Shown here: one piece after another, positions 1 to 12,733 of the stretch
Numbering within the stretch: the stretch's first letter is position 1
Layout of the letters: every line of letters starts with the position of its first letter
Assembly: GCA_013396655.1 (NCBI GenBank)
Contig: WBMV01000138.1
Location: 201,505-265,504, forward strand
Length of the DNA: 64,000 nt
From: Campylorhamphus procurvoides
Lineage: Eukaryota > Chordata > Aves > Passeriformes > Dendrocolaptidae
Direction of reading: 5' to 3'
Translations under genes and position numbers: made by a program
Notes under the pieces: model-generated
What the model was told of the DNA's origin: nothing
What the model saw: only the letters and a program-made list of their open reading frames with translations
The model's database searches: none

Positions 1-3000
1 ATTAGTTAGTCCCGATGGTTTTGGACTGGACATGTTCCATAAATGAAAGGTTTTCCCCAAACTCAGGTGGGAGGTACCAATCCTAGGGTGCTTGAGGCTA
101 GCAGGATGAAATCACACCCATTTGTAAGCCTGGAAAGAGTGGTGCTGGGCTGCCCATTGGCATTTTTGAGAAACTTTTAAGAAAAATAGCTATTATACAC
201 GGAGCTCTGCCCAGAAACCCATGCAGCTATATGGTTAGGAGTAGCTGCATCACCCAACACTGCTGCAGAAGAGCTTGGTGCTTTTTTAGATGGCGCCCTC
301 ATTGCAGATTACAAGCTAATATTTCAAGTGAAAAAAGATACAAGATAACACACCTCTTTAAAGTGGAAAATAGCTCAGTAGAAGACATATGGGGATGCTA
401 AAGCCAGGCAACAGGTAAACTAACATGACTAATAGCCACTTTTTAGTTCTTGAGAGGTATATTTTTAGCACCAGAATTTTAGGTGTTTTAGGTCCAAAAC
501 CATCTCAAAGGCTGAAAGTCAAGCCTGCTTTAATGAGCCCCACAGCTGTGCTTGGGCAGCCAGGCATTTAGAAAGAAAATCCATGTAGCTGGAGAATTCA
601 AACACAGCTTGTTGCAAACCTCATTTGCTAGGAAGGTGAGGCAGGGCCAGGGAAAAAGTAGTTAAAGGGGCATTTTGCTGCTCTTGTACTTCTGTGTTTT
701 GGGAGATTTAGTAAGAATAAATGCCCAGCTCCTGCAGCAAGGTGTATCAGAGCACATACTGCCTTGTGACTCTTGATGTAAGTGGCACACAAAGCCTGCA
801 TGATGAAAGATTTAAGTGACCCACAAAGCCTGCATGATGAAAGCTGAACTCTTGAGGAAGGAGGGGAGTTTTCATCTTCGACCATGAAATGACTTGCCTT
901 TGCCAAGCTATTTGAGGGAAATAGCTGACTATTGTGAGAGATTTGTGAGCAGGTCTGTCTTAGAGGTTCCTGTTTTCTGGGGAGTGACAGTGGGGCTCAT
1001 TGCCATCTGTGGCACATATATCAGTTAAACTAATCCCATAGAAAGGCTGCAGCATACTCTAAATTAATTTTAAACTGTAGTTTTCTCAGGATAGCTGCAG
1101 CAGAGCCTTGAATCTGTGCTGGTTGGATGAGCTGCGCTGAGATGCTGAGTGGGGAGGTGGATGGACTGGAGAGTCTTGTGCTCTCCTGTCTCCCTGTGAC
1201 AGGACAGTAAATCTGGCTGTAGGGCCTGTGGGATGGCCAAACTTATTTTTCTGTATGAAAATTTACAAGGGGAAGTGGGGTAAAGCAACCCTAAAACTTC
1301 CCTCTCCTAGCTGTCCACAAGACTCCCAGCAGAACAAGCAGTCAGTTGAGGCACATCCACACTTGGGCCCACCCAAGTTTGCTGAGCCAGGAGACAAAGT
1401 ATAAACTCCATCCTATCAAGCCTCAGGTTTCAGGAAAATGTTTTCTTCTTCTTCTTCATGAAGGAGGTTCTCCTCAGGTGAGAGGACTGTGATGTGCAAT
1501 TTGCTGGTCTCCCACAACAAAATTTAGAGGGCAGGAAAATTCCCCCCATTTTGTAGGTCCTATGCCCAAAGTGATGATATTCCTGCATTAAGATCCAAGA
1601 CTGATGGAAGAAATCCCACAGGAATTGGAAGGAGACAAGGTAGAGAAGGGATAAAGCGAAGATGGAGAGAAAGAGTTGGGTACAAGGAGAGACTGAGATA
1701 CTGAACATGTCAAAATTGTGTTTCCTGGCATCCTGTACAAACCTCCCATGGTTTACAGGGACAAAATCCATGTTTTTCAGCAACAGTGCTTTAAGTACAA
1801 TCCTGAGACTGATCTGGACCCCCATGTTCCCATAAGCATTCTCATGCATCCTGGGGGAAAAGTCACATGTGCATCAGCAGAGCAGGTCTATCAAAGCAGG
1901 GCCATTGTCCCATCAATGACCTCATGTTCTGCTGCGGTAGGAACCAGAACTTCTGCCCAAACACTCAGTCCTGAGTCTCTCACTCAGCTGGTTCCTCTCT
2001 GCTCTGCTGTGAGAGCACTAGTCAGAGTATGCGTTTTCCCCTCAATGCCATTCAGTCACTTTAAGGAGCTGGGCTGTGACTGGTCAAGCTCAGAAGGAGG
2101 GTTGGAAGCAAGATGGCCAGGTGGGTTTCTGGTGGCCATCCCGAGTGCGTGAGATGTAGGTCAGATGTCAGACAATCCCAGGAGAAGGTGAGCTGTGGAA
2201 GGAAAGGTCACCTAGAGAAACCCAGTAGAAATGTGGCCTCTCCAGGTACAGAGAAGAGAGATGAGAGCAGTATTTGAGATAAACACTTTGTCTCCTGCTA
2301 ATTTACGTGGCTGATTCCTGCTCGCTCAGCTCAGAGGGACCTTTTGGGGAAAGCCTAAATGTTAAACAAAGCAAGTGGTCTGCATACAGCGGGGGAGCTC
2401 AAACACACAGGGCAGCTCAAACACAGTGTTAGGGGGGTATGCTGAAGGGCATTCACACAGAGGCATGGTGGAGGGAGGCCCTCCCTAATGCTGGATGTGC
2501 AGTGTTCAAGGCTGCTTTATATTGACTCATCAAATATTTGTTTGCATCTGTGACCTTCAGACTTTCCCATCATGGCAATGATTTCAGCTGCAGGTGTGCT
2601 GGCAGCCACTTTGAATTTCAGCATGGGCCGAGAGCAGGGCAGGATGGAAGAGCTTCTTGTTAGTGCTGTTCCTCTCACAAGGTTTAATACCAGATATACC
2701 CAGTGCCAGGCCCTGGTAAAACTCACCCCTGCCCCTGGGAGCAAGGCTCTTATCAGCACTCTTTTTTTCAAAAAGTTTTTCTTGAGCAAAGGTGGTGCCA
2801 GGCAAACCTCTGCACCTGCAGGATCCAGGCTTGGCCACCCCTATTGCCAGCTGGCAGAAATGACTGTTGCTCTGAACAGTAGAGAGTGCTCAGGACACTC
2901 TTTCTTCAAGCAAGAAGAGAGGGAGCAGACTCTCCTTACTGAAGCGATATGGTAGCTGAAGTCCTCTTTGTCAGTTCAATGCAAGAAAAGCACCAGCTGT

Positions 3001-5554
3001 CTCATGATGCTTTATGGGCAGGTGAACACCTCTGTTCCTTTCAGACTTCTTGTTTGCCCCTGAGGGAAACGTTGGGAGTCAGTGGGGTGGAGCTGTTACA
3101 GTAAAGGTCCACTCATTGACCCATTAATAAAAAGGCATCCCTTTCTCCTGGAAGGTGGCTCCCCTCCAGACAGATTTTTGTGCTTTTAGAAAGGGAGCTG
3201 CAGACTTTTACACCTCAGGCTTATGGCTCCGTTATATACAAGTCGTGGTAAGGTACAGGACAGAATTTTCTCAGCAGTGGCTTCTCTTAGGGACTAACTG
3301 ATTCTCAGTGTGAGTGTGTCTATTTCCTTTTGTGTTTACCAAATGTAACCTGCAATTCTTATTAATTATGGCAATACCCCCAGCTGCTTATAGCTATTTG
3401 GGCAGAACCATTTATGTGCTTTCCATTAGCTAACTGCTGCATTGCTAATTAGACTCTTTTCTGATAATAATTTTTTCTGTGTTTCTGAGGAAGCTTTCCT
3501 TTATCCTAGACCTCTCTTCTTCCTATCTCAGGACTCTCTTCCTCAGTCTGACTTGCTCCTGTTCCTGGGAAGAGTGCCCCATCTGTTTTGCAGGTGGCCT
3601 TGCTGACTTGGTAACCTGCGTGCTCGCAGACTTACCAGAACTCAGTCATGTCTTTCTTGGACACTCTGAGTTTGCCTGTTCCTTTGCAACACAGAAACAG
3701 AATGAGCTAAGCAGCTAGTGATGGCTGCAGCTACCAGCAGTGATGCAGTTTTTGTTTCAGCTTCTGTTTCCTTTTCTCAGAGAGGCAAATGGCTATAACT
3801 GAGCTGAGAGCGACTATGGACAGAGGCCAGGATTTGGGCTGGCTGTGTGATTACATGTAGGCTCTTGCTTTATGTGCCAGTTGGAAATTACCAGCAACAG
3901 TGCTACAATCTCTGATTTTGGCAGTGTTGACAAAAATTCGGTTGGTTTTATGCTCTGCTCTTGATGTGCTCCTTTCACATAAATACCATTACCAACCCTG
4001 GAGGGTGCATCTTTTCCCCAGGATTCATGTCTAATATAGCAGCTGGTCAGAGAAATGGGCAGCAATGCCCTGCAGTGTTTTCTGGTATACCTGTGTGAAC
4101 AAATGTCCATGCTGGACTCAGGCTGGACATGAATCAGGAAAACTTGTGACAGGACCTTTGGATGTGATTTGTTTCAGACAACAGCTTAACATGATTTAAT
4201 AAAGCAAGGAGAAGTCCATATAAAACTAATTCTCTGTATTGGAAAATGCAGCTTTTCTTCCTTCTTACTCTCCTTCTTAAGCTATGCTGCAGCCTGGCCT
4301 CAGTCAGTGCCTCCTGGGCAGGGAGGGGAGAAGCAGCTCTTGCCCTAAGGTAAGCTGCTGCCAGTGACAGAAGACATCTTCCTGGCTGGTACCAGGGTCT
4401 TACCAAAAGATTTTGCAAAAATATTTTTGATTCAAACTTTTCATGCCTTTCAGGAGTTGTATGGTAGGTGTCTTCTCCTGCATCTTTCAAGGTGGCTGAA
4501 TTTCTCTGAACAACCACATCTTTCATGAGATGCTTTGCTTTTTTCTCTGGAGGAAGTGCAATGCTACTATGAAGTCATTCATAGAAGTCCATCCTGGGAG
4601 ATGGGGTCTCTCTGGGGAGAACAGGGATAAGTGACCATCAAACTACATATCCTGTAAGTCAGTGTTGCAGTGTGTTTTGAATCCACTTGATTTGGAGCAT
4701 TAGCCAAAACAGGTTTGGGTAATTTCCTGAAATTTTTATGAAAACATATGCAAAAATAATAATAAAATCACCTTTTCTAGTCCTGCTAGCAGATTTGCAT
4801 GGCTCTTGTGGTTACTGCATCCCATTAGGAGTCACTAATGACAATTTTAATCAGTCAGTGTTTCACACCACGTTCTGTAGCAGTCCCCAGCATGCTTTGA
4901 TATGACCTGGTCAGCGGCCTGACATTACTGGGCTCTGCTCATTAGGGTGTGATGCACTGGGATGGCAGAATTGCCTCGTTACACATCCTGGCAGTGTGAT
5001 TAAAATCAAAGTTTTCACACAGCTGGCACTGACAGTGGGTCTGTCTTTCTGCAGCCTGGGGTGTTTGGGATGCACCCTCTCAGGCAATCTGGATGTGCCA
5101 CACCAGACCCAGGAAATCTCTCCATGCCACTTGGTTTGCTTAGAGGCACTTCATATCCATTTCCCTGTGCATCCTTTCATTCCCTATGCCTGTTTTCATG
5201 CTCAGCTTAATTGCTGTCTCTGTACCTGTGGTTGTAGGGAATAGGTTATCAGTGCTGATTCTGGTCACGATGTGCTGATTCAAGGGATAATATGCCACAC
5301 TCTTTTATTCAAGTGGGTAACAATCCCTGAGAAGGTCTAGTTTCCTAACTAGATGTTTCCTAACATCTCCTTTGGAGACAGAGCTGTGCAGAAACATCTC
5401 TTGTGGGGACACTCACTTTTGTGTGTTCTGCGTGGCCATGGATCTTTTTCTGTTTTAAACTCTGAACGGTGCCTGCTTGATGGACATTTAACCTGTGTTT
5501 TTAGAGATATTCATGTCAATATGTTGGTCAGTAGAGCTGCTGAAAGGTGGCATT
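1..5554. other. Gene-free upstream stretch
   Basis: I see no gene here. The open frames are all short, have no recognisable domain, and overlap one another on both strands as expected of non-coding DNA. The only structure I can support is the 34-base tandem duplication at 781-848 and a short TTC run near 1443-1457. Whether this belongs to the RRBP1 upstream intergenic region or to an intron of an unseen gene cannot be told from the sequence. Confidence 0.6.
781..848. repeat. 34-base direct tandem duplication, two copies
   Basis: Two adjacent 34-base units, 781-814 and 815-848. The inner 22 bases (788-809 and 822-843) are identical, while the flanks of each unit differ at a few positions. This fits one small tandem duplication followed by some drift. 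No coding or RNA function is suggested. Confidence 0.85.
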
Positions 5555-5640
5555 TAGAATCATAGAATCATTTACGTTGGAAAAGACCTTTAGGATCATC
5601 AAGTCCATCCATAAGAGTGTGAGGTCCAGGGCCATTCACT
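5555..5640 (-). mobile_element. CR1 LINE 3' tail, minus orientation
   Basis: The stretch has the typical avian CR1 3' end read in reverse: an ATAGAATCATTT terminal motif at the left edge, then GGAAAAGACCTTTAGGATCA and CAAGTCCATCC. CR1 is the dominant non-LTR retrotransposon of birds and usually survives as 5'-truncated tails like this one. The left limit is sharp. The right limit is vague because similarity fades after about 5640. The copy is dead, with no reverse-transcriptase reading frame. Confidence 0.85.
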
Positions 5641-8600
5641 ATCTCAGTGATCCACCATCAGCTCCTGCTTCATCTTACCTTTCTCCATCAAGCAGTTGCT
5701 TTCTGTTCCACATCCCCAAAACCACCAGGCAGTGCTATCAGTGTAGTGCAGACTGGCTACAGAGGCAGTGGTGGGTTTTATTTGTCCCCTCACTACCACA
5801 TCCTGAGGTCTTCTACTTTCATGGCTGTGTTGCTGTTCCCCTCAGGCGTCCTGGCTGGACATTTGCAGTAGTGGCTGAGCGATGTGGCTGAGCCATGGCA
5901 GGACCATGAACCTGTCCTCCACTGTGGTCCTCATGCTGAGCGTGAGCCTTATGCTGTTGTCTCCTGCCACATCTGCAGGTCAGTGCTGCTCTCATTCAGC
6001 TCCGAAGCCATTTGTATCCAGGATAGGCCACATGTGGCTTCATTTTCAGGACTGGAATTACAAACTGACACAATACCAAAAACTGTTACCAAGATAGAAA
6101 TGAGCTTGATGATGCTTAGGGAGGTGTTCGGATAAGTACTTCTAGCTGCAAAGAAGAAAGATAATGTACAAGTCTGACACCACACAGAACGGGGGGGGGT
6201 CCCTGCTGGCGCCAGGGGTCGGTTGAGTATTTCCCCCCTGTGGAAAGCTAGAAAAGGCTGTAAGTTCGGCCTTTCAAAATACTTCCATGCCAGCCAAAAG
6301 TCTCTTTCCACCTGTTGGAAAGACAAATAAAATGTAGCATCAAGGAGCAGGAAGAACTGGTCTTTTATTGCCACAATTTCTTGGCTAGTCAGTGAAGAGG
6401 AAAGGATGTTTCCCTCAGACCTTTTTTACAGCCTTCTGTCTTGATTTTTCCAATAGGAAATTGTGAGCACATGAGTTGAGCAGAGCCCTTGGGAACAGCA
6501 ATCTCCATATGGACATGTGGCTGCCAGGGTGCAAGCTGTATGCGCACGTACTCACCACACACTTGGCATCGCTCAGCTGCTTCAACAAATTCCTTCCCCC
6601 TCCCCTCAACCCAGACTATCTTTCTCCAGTTCCTGTCACTGCAGGCGGGTTGGAAGTAATGCCACCACGTTGGCATTACTGGGAAAGGTCCTCCAAAAGT
6701 AGTCCCTGCTTCTTCTCTCTCCCCAGTATTTCTTTACAGCTGGATTCATTCCCTGATCAAGTTGCACCCCCAAGCAGGGACAGAGTGAACCGTGGCAGGG
6801 GGCCAGGAATAGGGAGGGGGAGTTCTGCCCGTGCCTATGGGGAGCCAGCAGCATAAGACTGCCTGGTAGGTTTGCTACCAAAAGCACTGCCAGGGAGACT
6901 CAGGAAGGAGCAGTAACTCTCTTCCAGCTGTCCCATGAGTCATTGCACTCCCTCCTGCATCCTGAGGCCATTCGGGTTGCAGCCACCCTGCTCTGTCCAG
7001 GCTATAGCTATGGCTGGCCCATGCTGTCCATGTGTGAAGGAAGTGATGTCTTTCACCCCTGGCATGAGCTCCTAAAATCTCTTGGGAAAATCAGCACCAA
7101 AAATATTGACTGATTCTCTCCAAACAGTGAAGACTTCTGGAGCTGGCATGGCTGCGGTTGCATACCTGGATGTCTACGGGAGCCAGAAAACCCTGCAGCA
7201 TTAGAGGGGCAGGCCCTTGTTAATATGCACCAGTGATATGTTGCCTGATGTTGAACCTGAGAGTGTGCTGGCAAACACACGTCAGCATAGAGTCCATCCA
7301 GACTGGCCAGGAAAACCCCAGGAGATGGAGAGGTTGCGAGATTAGTACTGGAAAAATAAATAAGTATACTTTCTGTGACGATCTGGTCTCCAGCACACTC
7401 CTACACAGCACTTCTCCCCTGCTGCTTCTGCCCAGATTGCTAATGCTGGGAGATATCCAGTGTTCCTTAGCTATCTCCTGACATTGCTGGAAGGAACAGG
7501 GGAGTGAACAGAGTCTGTGCTCTCTCTGCAAGATCAGCAGCTTCAGCCATGGTAACGCAGCTGCTGGAGACAGCAAATCCAGAGCTGGAGGGGACATAGC
7601 CTCTGCTGCTCTAGAGTATTAACAACAGTTTCCAGCTGCTGTGGGATGGGCCTTCAGTTTGGATCAACTACCCAAGGAGTGAAATGTGTCCTGTGTCTAC
7701 CCACACACCTGAACAACACCAGGCACAATGGAACCTCCTCCTCATTACAGGTCTGGATGCAGAGCAGCTAATCCAGTATTATTAATGACAATCAGAAAAG
7801 ACACCACCTAGTTTAACCCATTAGGCTTCTGTAAAGGGTTGAGCTGCCCAAGGATGGTGGGCAAACATTACTTTGTATAGAGAAAAAACCTCCTGACACT
7901 TCAAAATGCTATGGGAAGGAGGAAATAACTGTAAGAAAATAGAGCAGACCAGGTCTTCCCTCCTCTGATGATCTGGTGGATGAGCAGAAGCACATTGGCT
8001 TACAGAGGTAGAGGTGTAGCTGCAGGTGGTCTGGCTCAAGGCTTTTCATCATCTACTAGTGTAGCTCCCTGAAATACTGCAAGGAGCTGGGAACCTTTGT
8101 CTTTAAGCAGGAATGCACACAAAAATCCAGCCTCAGAAACTGTACTGTGTTGTTCACTCCCTTTCCCATTAGACCTGCTATCCAGCCCTTGCTGGCAAGG
8201 AAGGCACACAGGATTCGCAGGACAACCTTATCATGTGTGTGGATGCCTTATCTGGCAGACAGGCTTTTCTTGGGAACGCACAGCCCGCTCTGGTGAAGGA
8301 TGGGATGCAAAGGGTGAAGTATATGCTTGACAGAGAGCTGAGAGGTCTCTCTGTGGTGATTATAGCTCTTGCTTATAAATGCAAGAGCTCAAAAGCCTGG
8401 CCCGATGGAGCCAGGCTTGAGACTTGAATCCCTGCCATTCCCCCAACATTCCAAGGTATGGCTTGCTTTAACCCTCTGGGGTCAGGTTGCTTTGGTGTGA
8501 GGATGTTTTCTTTTGGGTTTGTTTTTTAACACTTTTGAGACAGTGGGTGACAGCACTCCTTCCTGTCTTTGCAGGGCATTTGCACTAACTGGAATCGTGC

Positions 8601-11600
8601 TGCAGAGCACTAAAGCTTTCACTCAAAGAGGGCTTGCTCACAGGTCCTCAAGTTCACACAGAGTGCGCCCAGGGCTCTACTATGCAGATACAGGCAGTGT
8701 CAAAGCTCAACACCTGTAAATATAAGCTGCATCTAGAGGTGATTACAATAGCAAATACAAACCTGGAAAGCTGAAAGAGATGCCTTGCTCAGCTCTTCTG
8801 GCAAACAGTTGTAGTAGTCTCCTTTAGGGATTGGGACCTTTTGGTCTTGGCCTTCAGAGAAATTCTGGCATGCACCTGTCTGAGCAACTGCTGTGATGGG
8901 AGAGTAACAGCAGCCTTACTGACATGCATCTATGTTGGTGGAAAGCTGTCTTTGACTAGGAAATACTGAAACAAACTGGGGACCTTCTCTGATCAGGTCC
9001 TTATCTGTCCTCTGCTGGAGAGATGGCTCTCTATTTCTTCTTTAGTTCTTAGCCATTTTCCTTAGTTCTACGTGGTTTTCTTGCATTTCTCTGCCTGGTT
9101 CTGTCTGCAACAATGTAGTTGTGAGCTTCACCAGGTCTCTATGTCGCCTGGGATGGCTTCTCTGGTTTGAACTTCTCTGAGTTTGAAGCCTCTCTGGTTG
9201 AGCAGGTTTGTAGGTCTTCAGAACTCTGCCCCGAAAACTGTCACTTTCTATAGAATCTGTTTGAAAGGGCTCAGTGGGTTAAAATGTTAAAAGAGTGGGA
9301 ATGATAAGTAGATGAAGCTCTTGCTGAAGTTTTAATGGCCTTAAGAAACCATACTGAAAAAAAGGGAGTAATTTCTAGGAAGTTTTCCAAAGTGTCAACT
9401 TGATTTCCTTTCTGGTGTCATGAAAGCTGCTCTTTGATAAATATTGTAATTAAAACCCCCAAGATTCTTATTTTTTCTCCAATTCATTTCAATGCTATAA
9501 AAGTCTGTGGAGGAAGGGAGTGCTTAAAAAGAAAATGCCTGTGTTTTCTCATATAAACATGTTGCTCTTAGGAAGACATGTACTTCTTTGACAAGGGTCT
9601 TTCTGTTGGGAAATGGTTTCTTAGCTTTGCCCTGACAGCCCAGGGACAGTAAAACTTGTCAGCATGGAGAAACCGAGTGGCTTGGCTGTAATTGCATAAT
9701 ATTTGTATTAAGAGGGTAATTGTTCTCCAAACTCCCCTTTGGTGGTGCCAAGCAATCCCCTCTGATTCTCATGATTCCCCCTTTGGAGCTCTAACACAGC
9801 TGCTGACTTGTGGCACATTTCTTTTCCTAGATGTCACCTTGGGTTTTTTCCCCACACCTCTCTGGATTTCTAGGATTCTTGAACTTACTTCTGACTGTGG
9901 TATTAGAAATGTGGATGGGCTGCATCTTTAGCAGATCTAATTCAAAGCCCACTGAAGGCAGGAATAATTTGAAGCTGATATCAGTGGTCTCTGGAGCAGG
10001 GACTGTGCAACTGCTAATTTTTATTCCAGACAATTGCAGTTAAATGGAGTGAAGGAAAAACCCCATATTTTATTTTAAAAGTAAAGTACTCAGGCCAGGT
10101 GCACATCCTGAGCAGCCAAAACAAGGATCCTAGTTAAACCAGGTTTTTGCACCAGACCTCACAAAGAAATGAGAGATAACAAACTGCTCACCTCTTGGGA
10201 AAATTGAGGCTGTCCTCTTTAAAAGAGATTTTACTTTCTCCCTTTGAATTTTGAACTCTAAGCAAATGAAGGGCTTTATAAAGGGAAGGGAGGAAAAAGC
10301 AAAACCCAATGACCTAATGGAAATTATATCAGGAACCTGCAATGCATCCAGCCAGTTGTGAACCTCTGAGAGGTCTGGCCATGGCAGCACAACCCACACT
10401 GACCTTACCAGTGAGCACTAGCTGAGACTGTACCTCCAAGAGAGGGCAGGGGCTTACAGAAATTGCTATGCCTGTCAGCTTGGGAGTATTGCTGGGAGGA
10501 GGAGGGGTTGTGAGTTATTCCTACTTCTTTGAATAATTTCCTTACTCATAGAGGCCATTCTTCCAGTAGAGCTGTTTCTGCACCATGCACCAGAGACCAG
10601 ATTCAGCAGAGAAAATCGTGGGCAATGTAGGTTGGATCAGTGAACCTCTTCAAAGGATATTTCTACCAATAGATCCAAATTCCTGCTTTGCAACCCAATA
10701 TGGTAGTAGAGGGGGAGGCTATGCATCACATAAACCTCATTTGCCATGTGGCTGTGGGAAACCTGACAGCAGGGACCACCCTAAAGGTTAGCAGCTATTA
10801 CTTGGAGGAGCTGATGTCTGCCTGCTAGCAACAGGAACTGAACGGCAGGGTTAGATGGGAGATGCAGCATTTTGGGATGGCTGAAGCTGGAGTGACTCCC
10901 CAGATGGACAGGGCCAATCCATCATGGTGAAGTGTGCAGATCTGCAAATGGGGATGGGTCCCCAAACTCCCACCTTAGCTCAGGATCTGACTCACAACCA
11001 CATGGTTGTTTCAGAGTGTGGATGATGTGAAATGATTCACTGTCACCAACTACTGGCATTTGACATGGCTGAGTCAGGGCCAGCAGGTGTAAAAACTGGC
11101 AAATTGGTTAAATGTTTTTGGAAGAGGGGAGATGTTAGGTCTTCTCTTTTGCCTACTGGATTGTGGACCAGCTTGCATGCAATCCTATTCCCAGCAAACA
11201 CAAGGCTGGTTGGCAGAGTGTGTTACCAAAGGTCAGTTGAGTCTGTAAAGAACTGACTTTTGCTGCCTCTCAGAGATGCCTCTGGGCCTGTCTTTGCTTG
11301 AGAAACACAGGTCTGTGGGAGACTGGAGGCTTCCATCCTGTGATGGGCACAAAGTGATGGGTGTGCCTCTTCTTCAACCTGGCAGCTGTCTGGCTGCTAA
11401 TGTCATGTGTCCTCCCTATGCTGTGGGGTACTGGTCCCCTCTGGGGGACCTCTGGATCCCACACCATGGGTTTGAGCAGTGTGAGGTTACATGGAAATTT
11501 GCTGCTTTTGGGGCTGCTCAATTTTTGTTTGCTGTCTTTGGAAATCTTTAAATACGCTTGTAACTACAGGAAGCTCAAAGAGAAACACCAAATGCTCAGT

Positions 11601-12009
11601 CTCATGACGAAGTCACAAACACCAGAGAGCTGCCAGGGGAGCCAGGACCCAGTAGCAGTTTGAGAGTAAAAAAATTGAATGTATAAAGTAAGCCTCAGTA
11701 CAAACTCCCAGTATGGGGGCCAGGCTGCAAGTAGGAGCTGCCAGGGAGGAGCACTGGGTTGTATCCTCCTTACAGAGATAGGGATGGATTTCTGTTTATT
11801 CCACATCACCTACGTCAACATAGAAGGATGGGGTTTTCAGCAGAAAATGCTGAAGCATTAGGAGCAGGGAGCTTATTTCTGTTCTACCTTGGCTGGGAAG
11901 GGGTGCACTGCTCCCTTAAACCTGGCAGTGAACTTTTGCTGTTGCCCACTGGAGTTGTGGGAAACCATAAGTATTTCCAGAGCCAGTAAGTGGTAACTCT
12001 GACCGAAGC
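5641..12009. other. Gene-free stretch
   Basis: No gene, RNA gene or clear repeat family is recognised. A G-run lies near 6190-6199. Open frames of up to about 140 codons exist on both strands (for example 5949-6374 minus and 6476-6856 plus), but none shows a domain, conserved motif or convincing splice context, so I treat them as chance frames. Confidence 0.5.
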
Positions 12010-12733
12010 TGTCAAGCTGTACATGTTGCTGGGCTCATGGGAGGGTCAGAACCACCCTGGGACTGCACTGTACTGGCATCCTCCACTGTGGAGCTGCCAC
12101 AGAACTACAGCCTGGGACTGGGACTTCGCTGTGCCACTTGCCCCTGCCAGTGCTGCTGCTGCACCACTGTCTCCAGGGAGAGAGAGCCTCTGCATCCACA
12201 CCACTTGCTTCTGCTGCGCCACGGTGGGAGAGAGACCCTGTGCCCGCATTGTCATTGCCAGAATCCACATACCAGCAGTGCGATGCTGATTCGGACGACA
12301 TAGCTTCCCAGGTTTTTTGTTTTGCCCCTATTCCCCATGGTCTGTCTGGTCAGGGAGGGTGTTAAACCATGGAAACTTGTTTGCCACATTTTTTTTTGTT
12401 GTTGTTATTCTCTCAGCCCACATGATCCAGTGCAGTGGCCCTCTGTTCTCTTGTCTGTGTTTCCAGGAGGCCGTGTGGTGTGGTGTACAGGAATGTCTGC
12501 CATCTTCTTTTGTCCTAGAGGAGACCAGGCAACATCTTGCCTTTGTTGGTTAAACCATTCTCTCTTTTGTACAAATTTCTTTTTATTGTTGTATTTATTG
12601 CTATTTTCTTCAGTAACTTGTAACTCTTAAGTATAATCTCTCTTAGGTTTTTTTTTAGTTTTCCCCTTCACTATTGAAAGGGGGTGGCTTGAGTGGTCTT
12701 AATTTTCCTCAATGAGTTTTTAAAACCACCACA
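12010..12733 (-). mobile_element. Probable degraded endogenous retrovirus solo LTR, minus orientation
   Basis: Read on the minus strand, the segment starts with TGTGGTGG at 12733, the usual kind of 5' LTR edge. It continues through a stretch rich in A and T (about 12550-12730) into a CAG/CTG-rich, GC-richer part (about 12040-12300). This composition is familiar from avian ERV LTRs. No gag, pol or env frame is next to it, so it would be a solo LTR. The far edge is uncertain and the family name is not assigned. Confidence 0.45.

Noticed and set aside
12037..12303. Cysteine- and histidine-rich 88-codon frame that might suggest a zinc-binding peptide
   Set aside because: It falls inside the probable LTR, and overlapping frames on both strands are also open. 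The cysteines come from TGC/CTG-rich DNA and do not show a known spacing.
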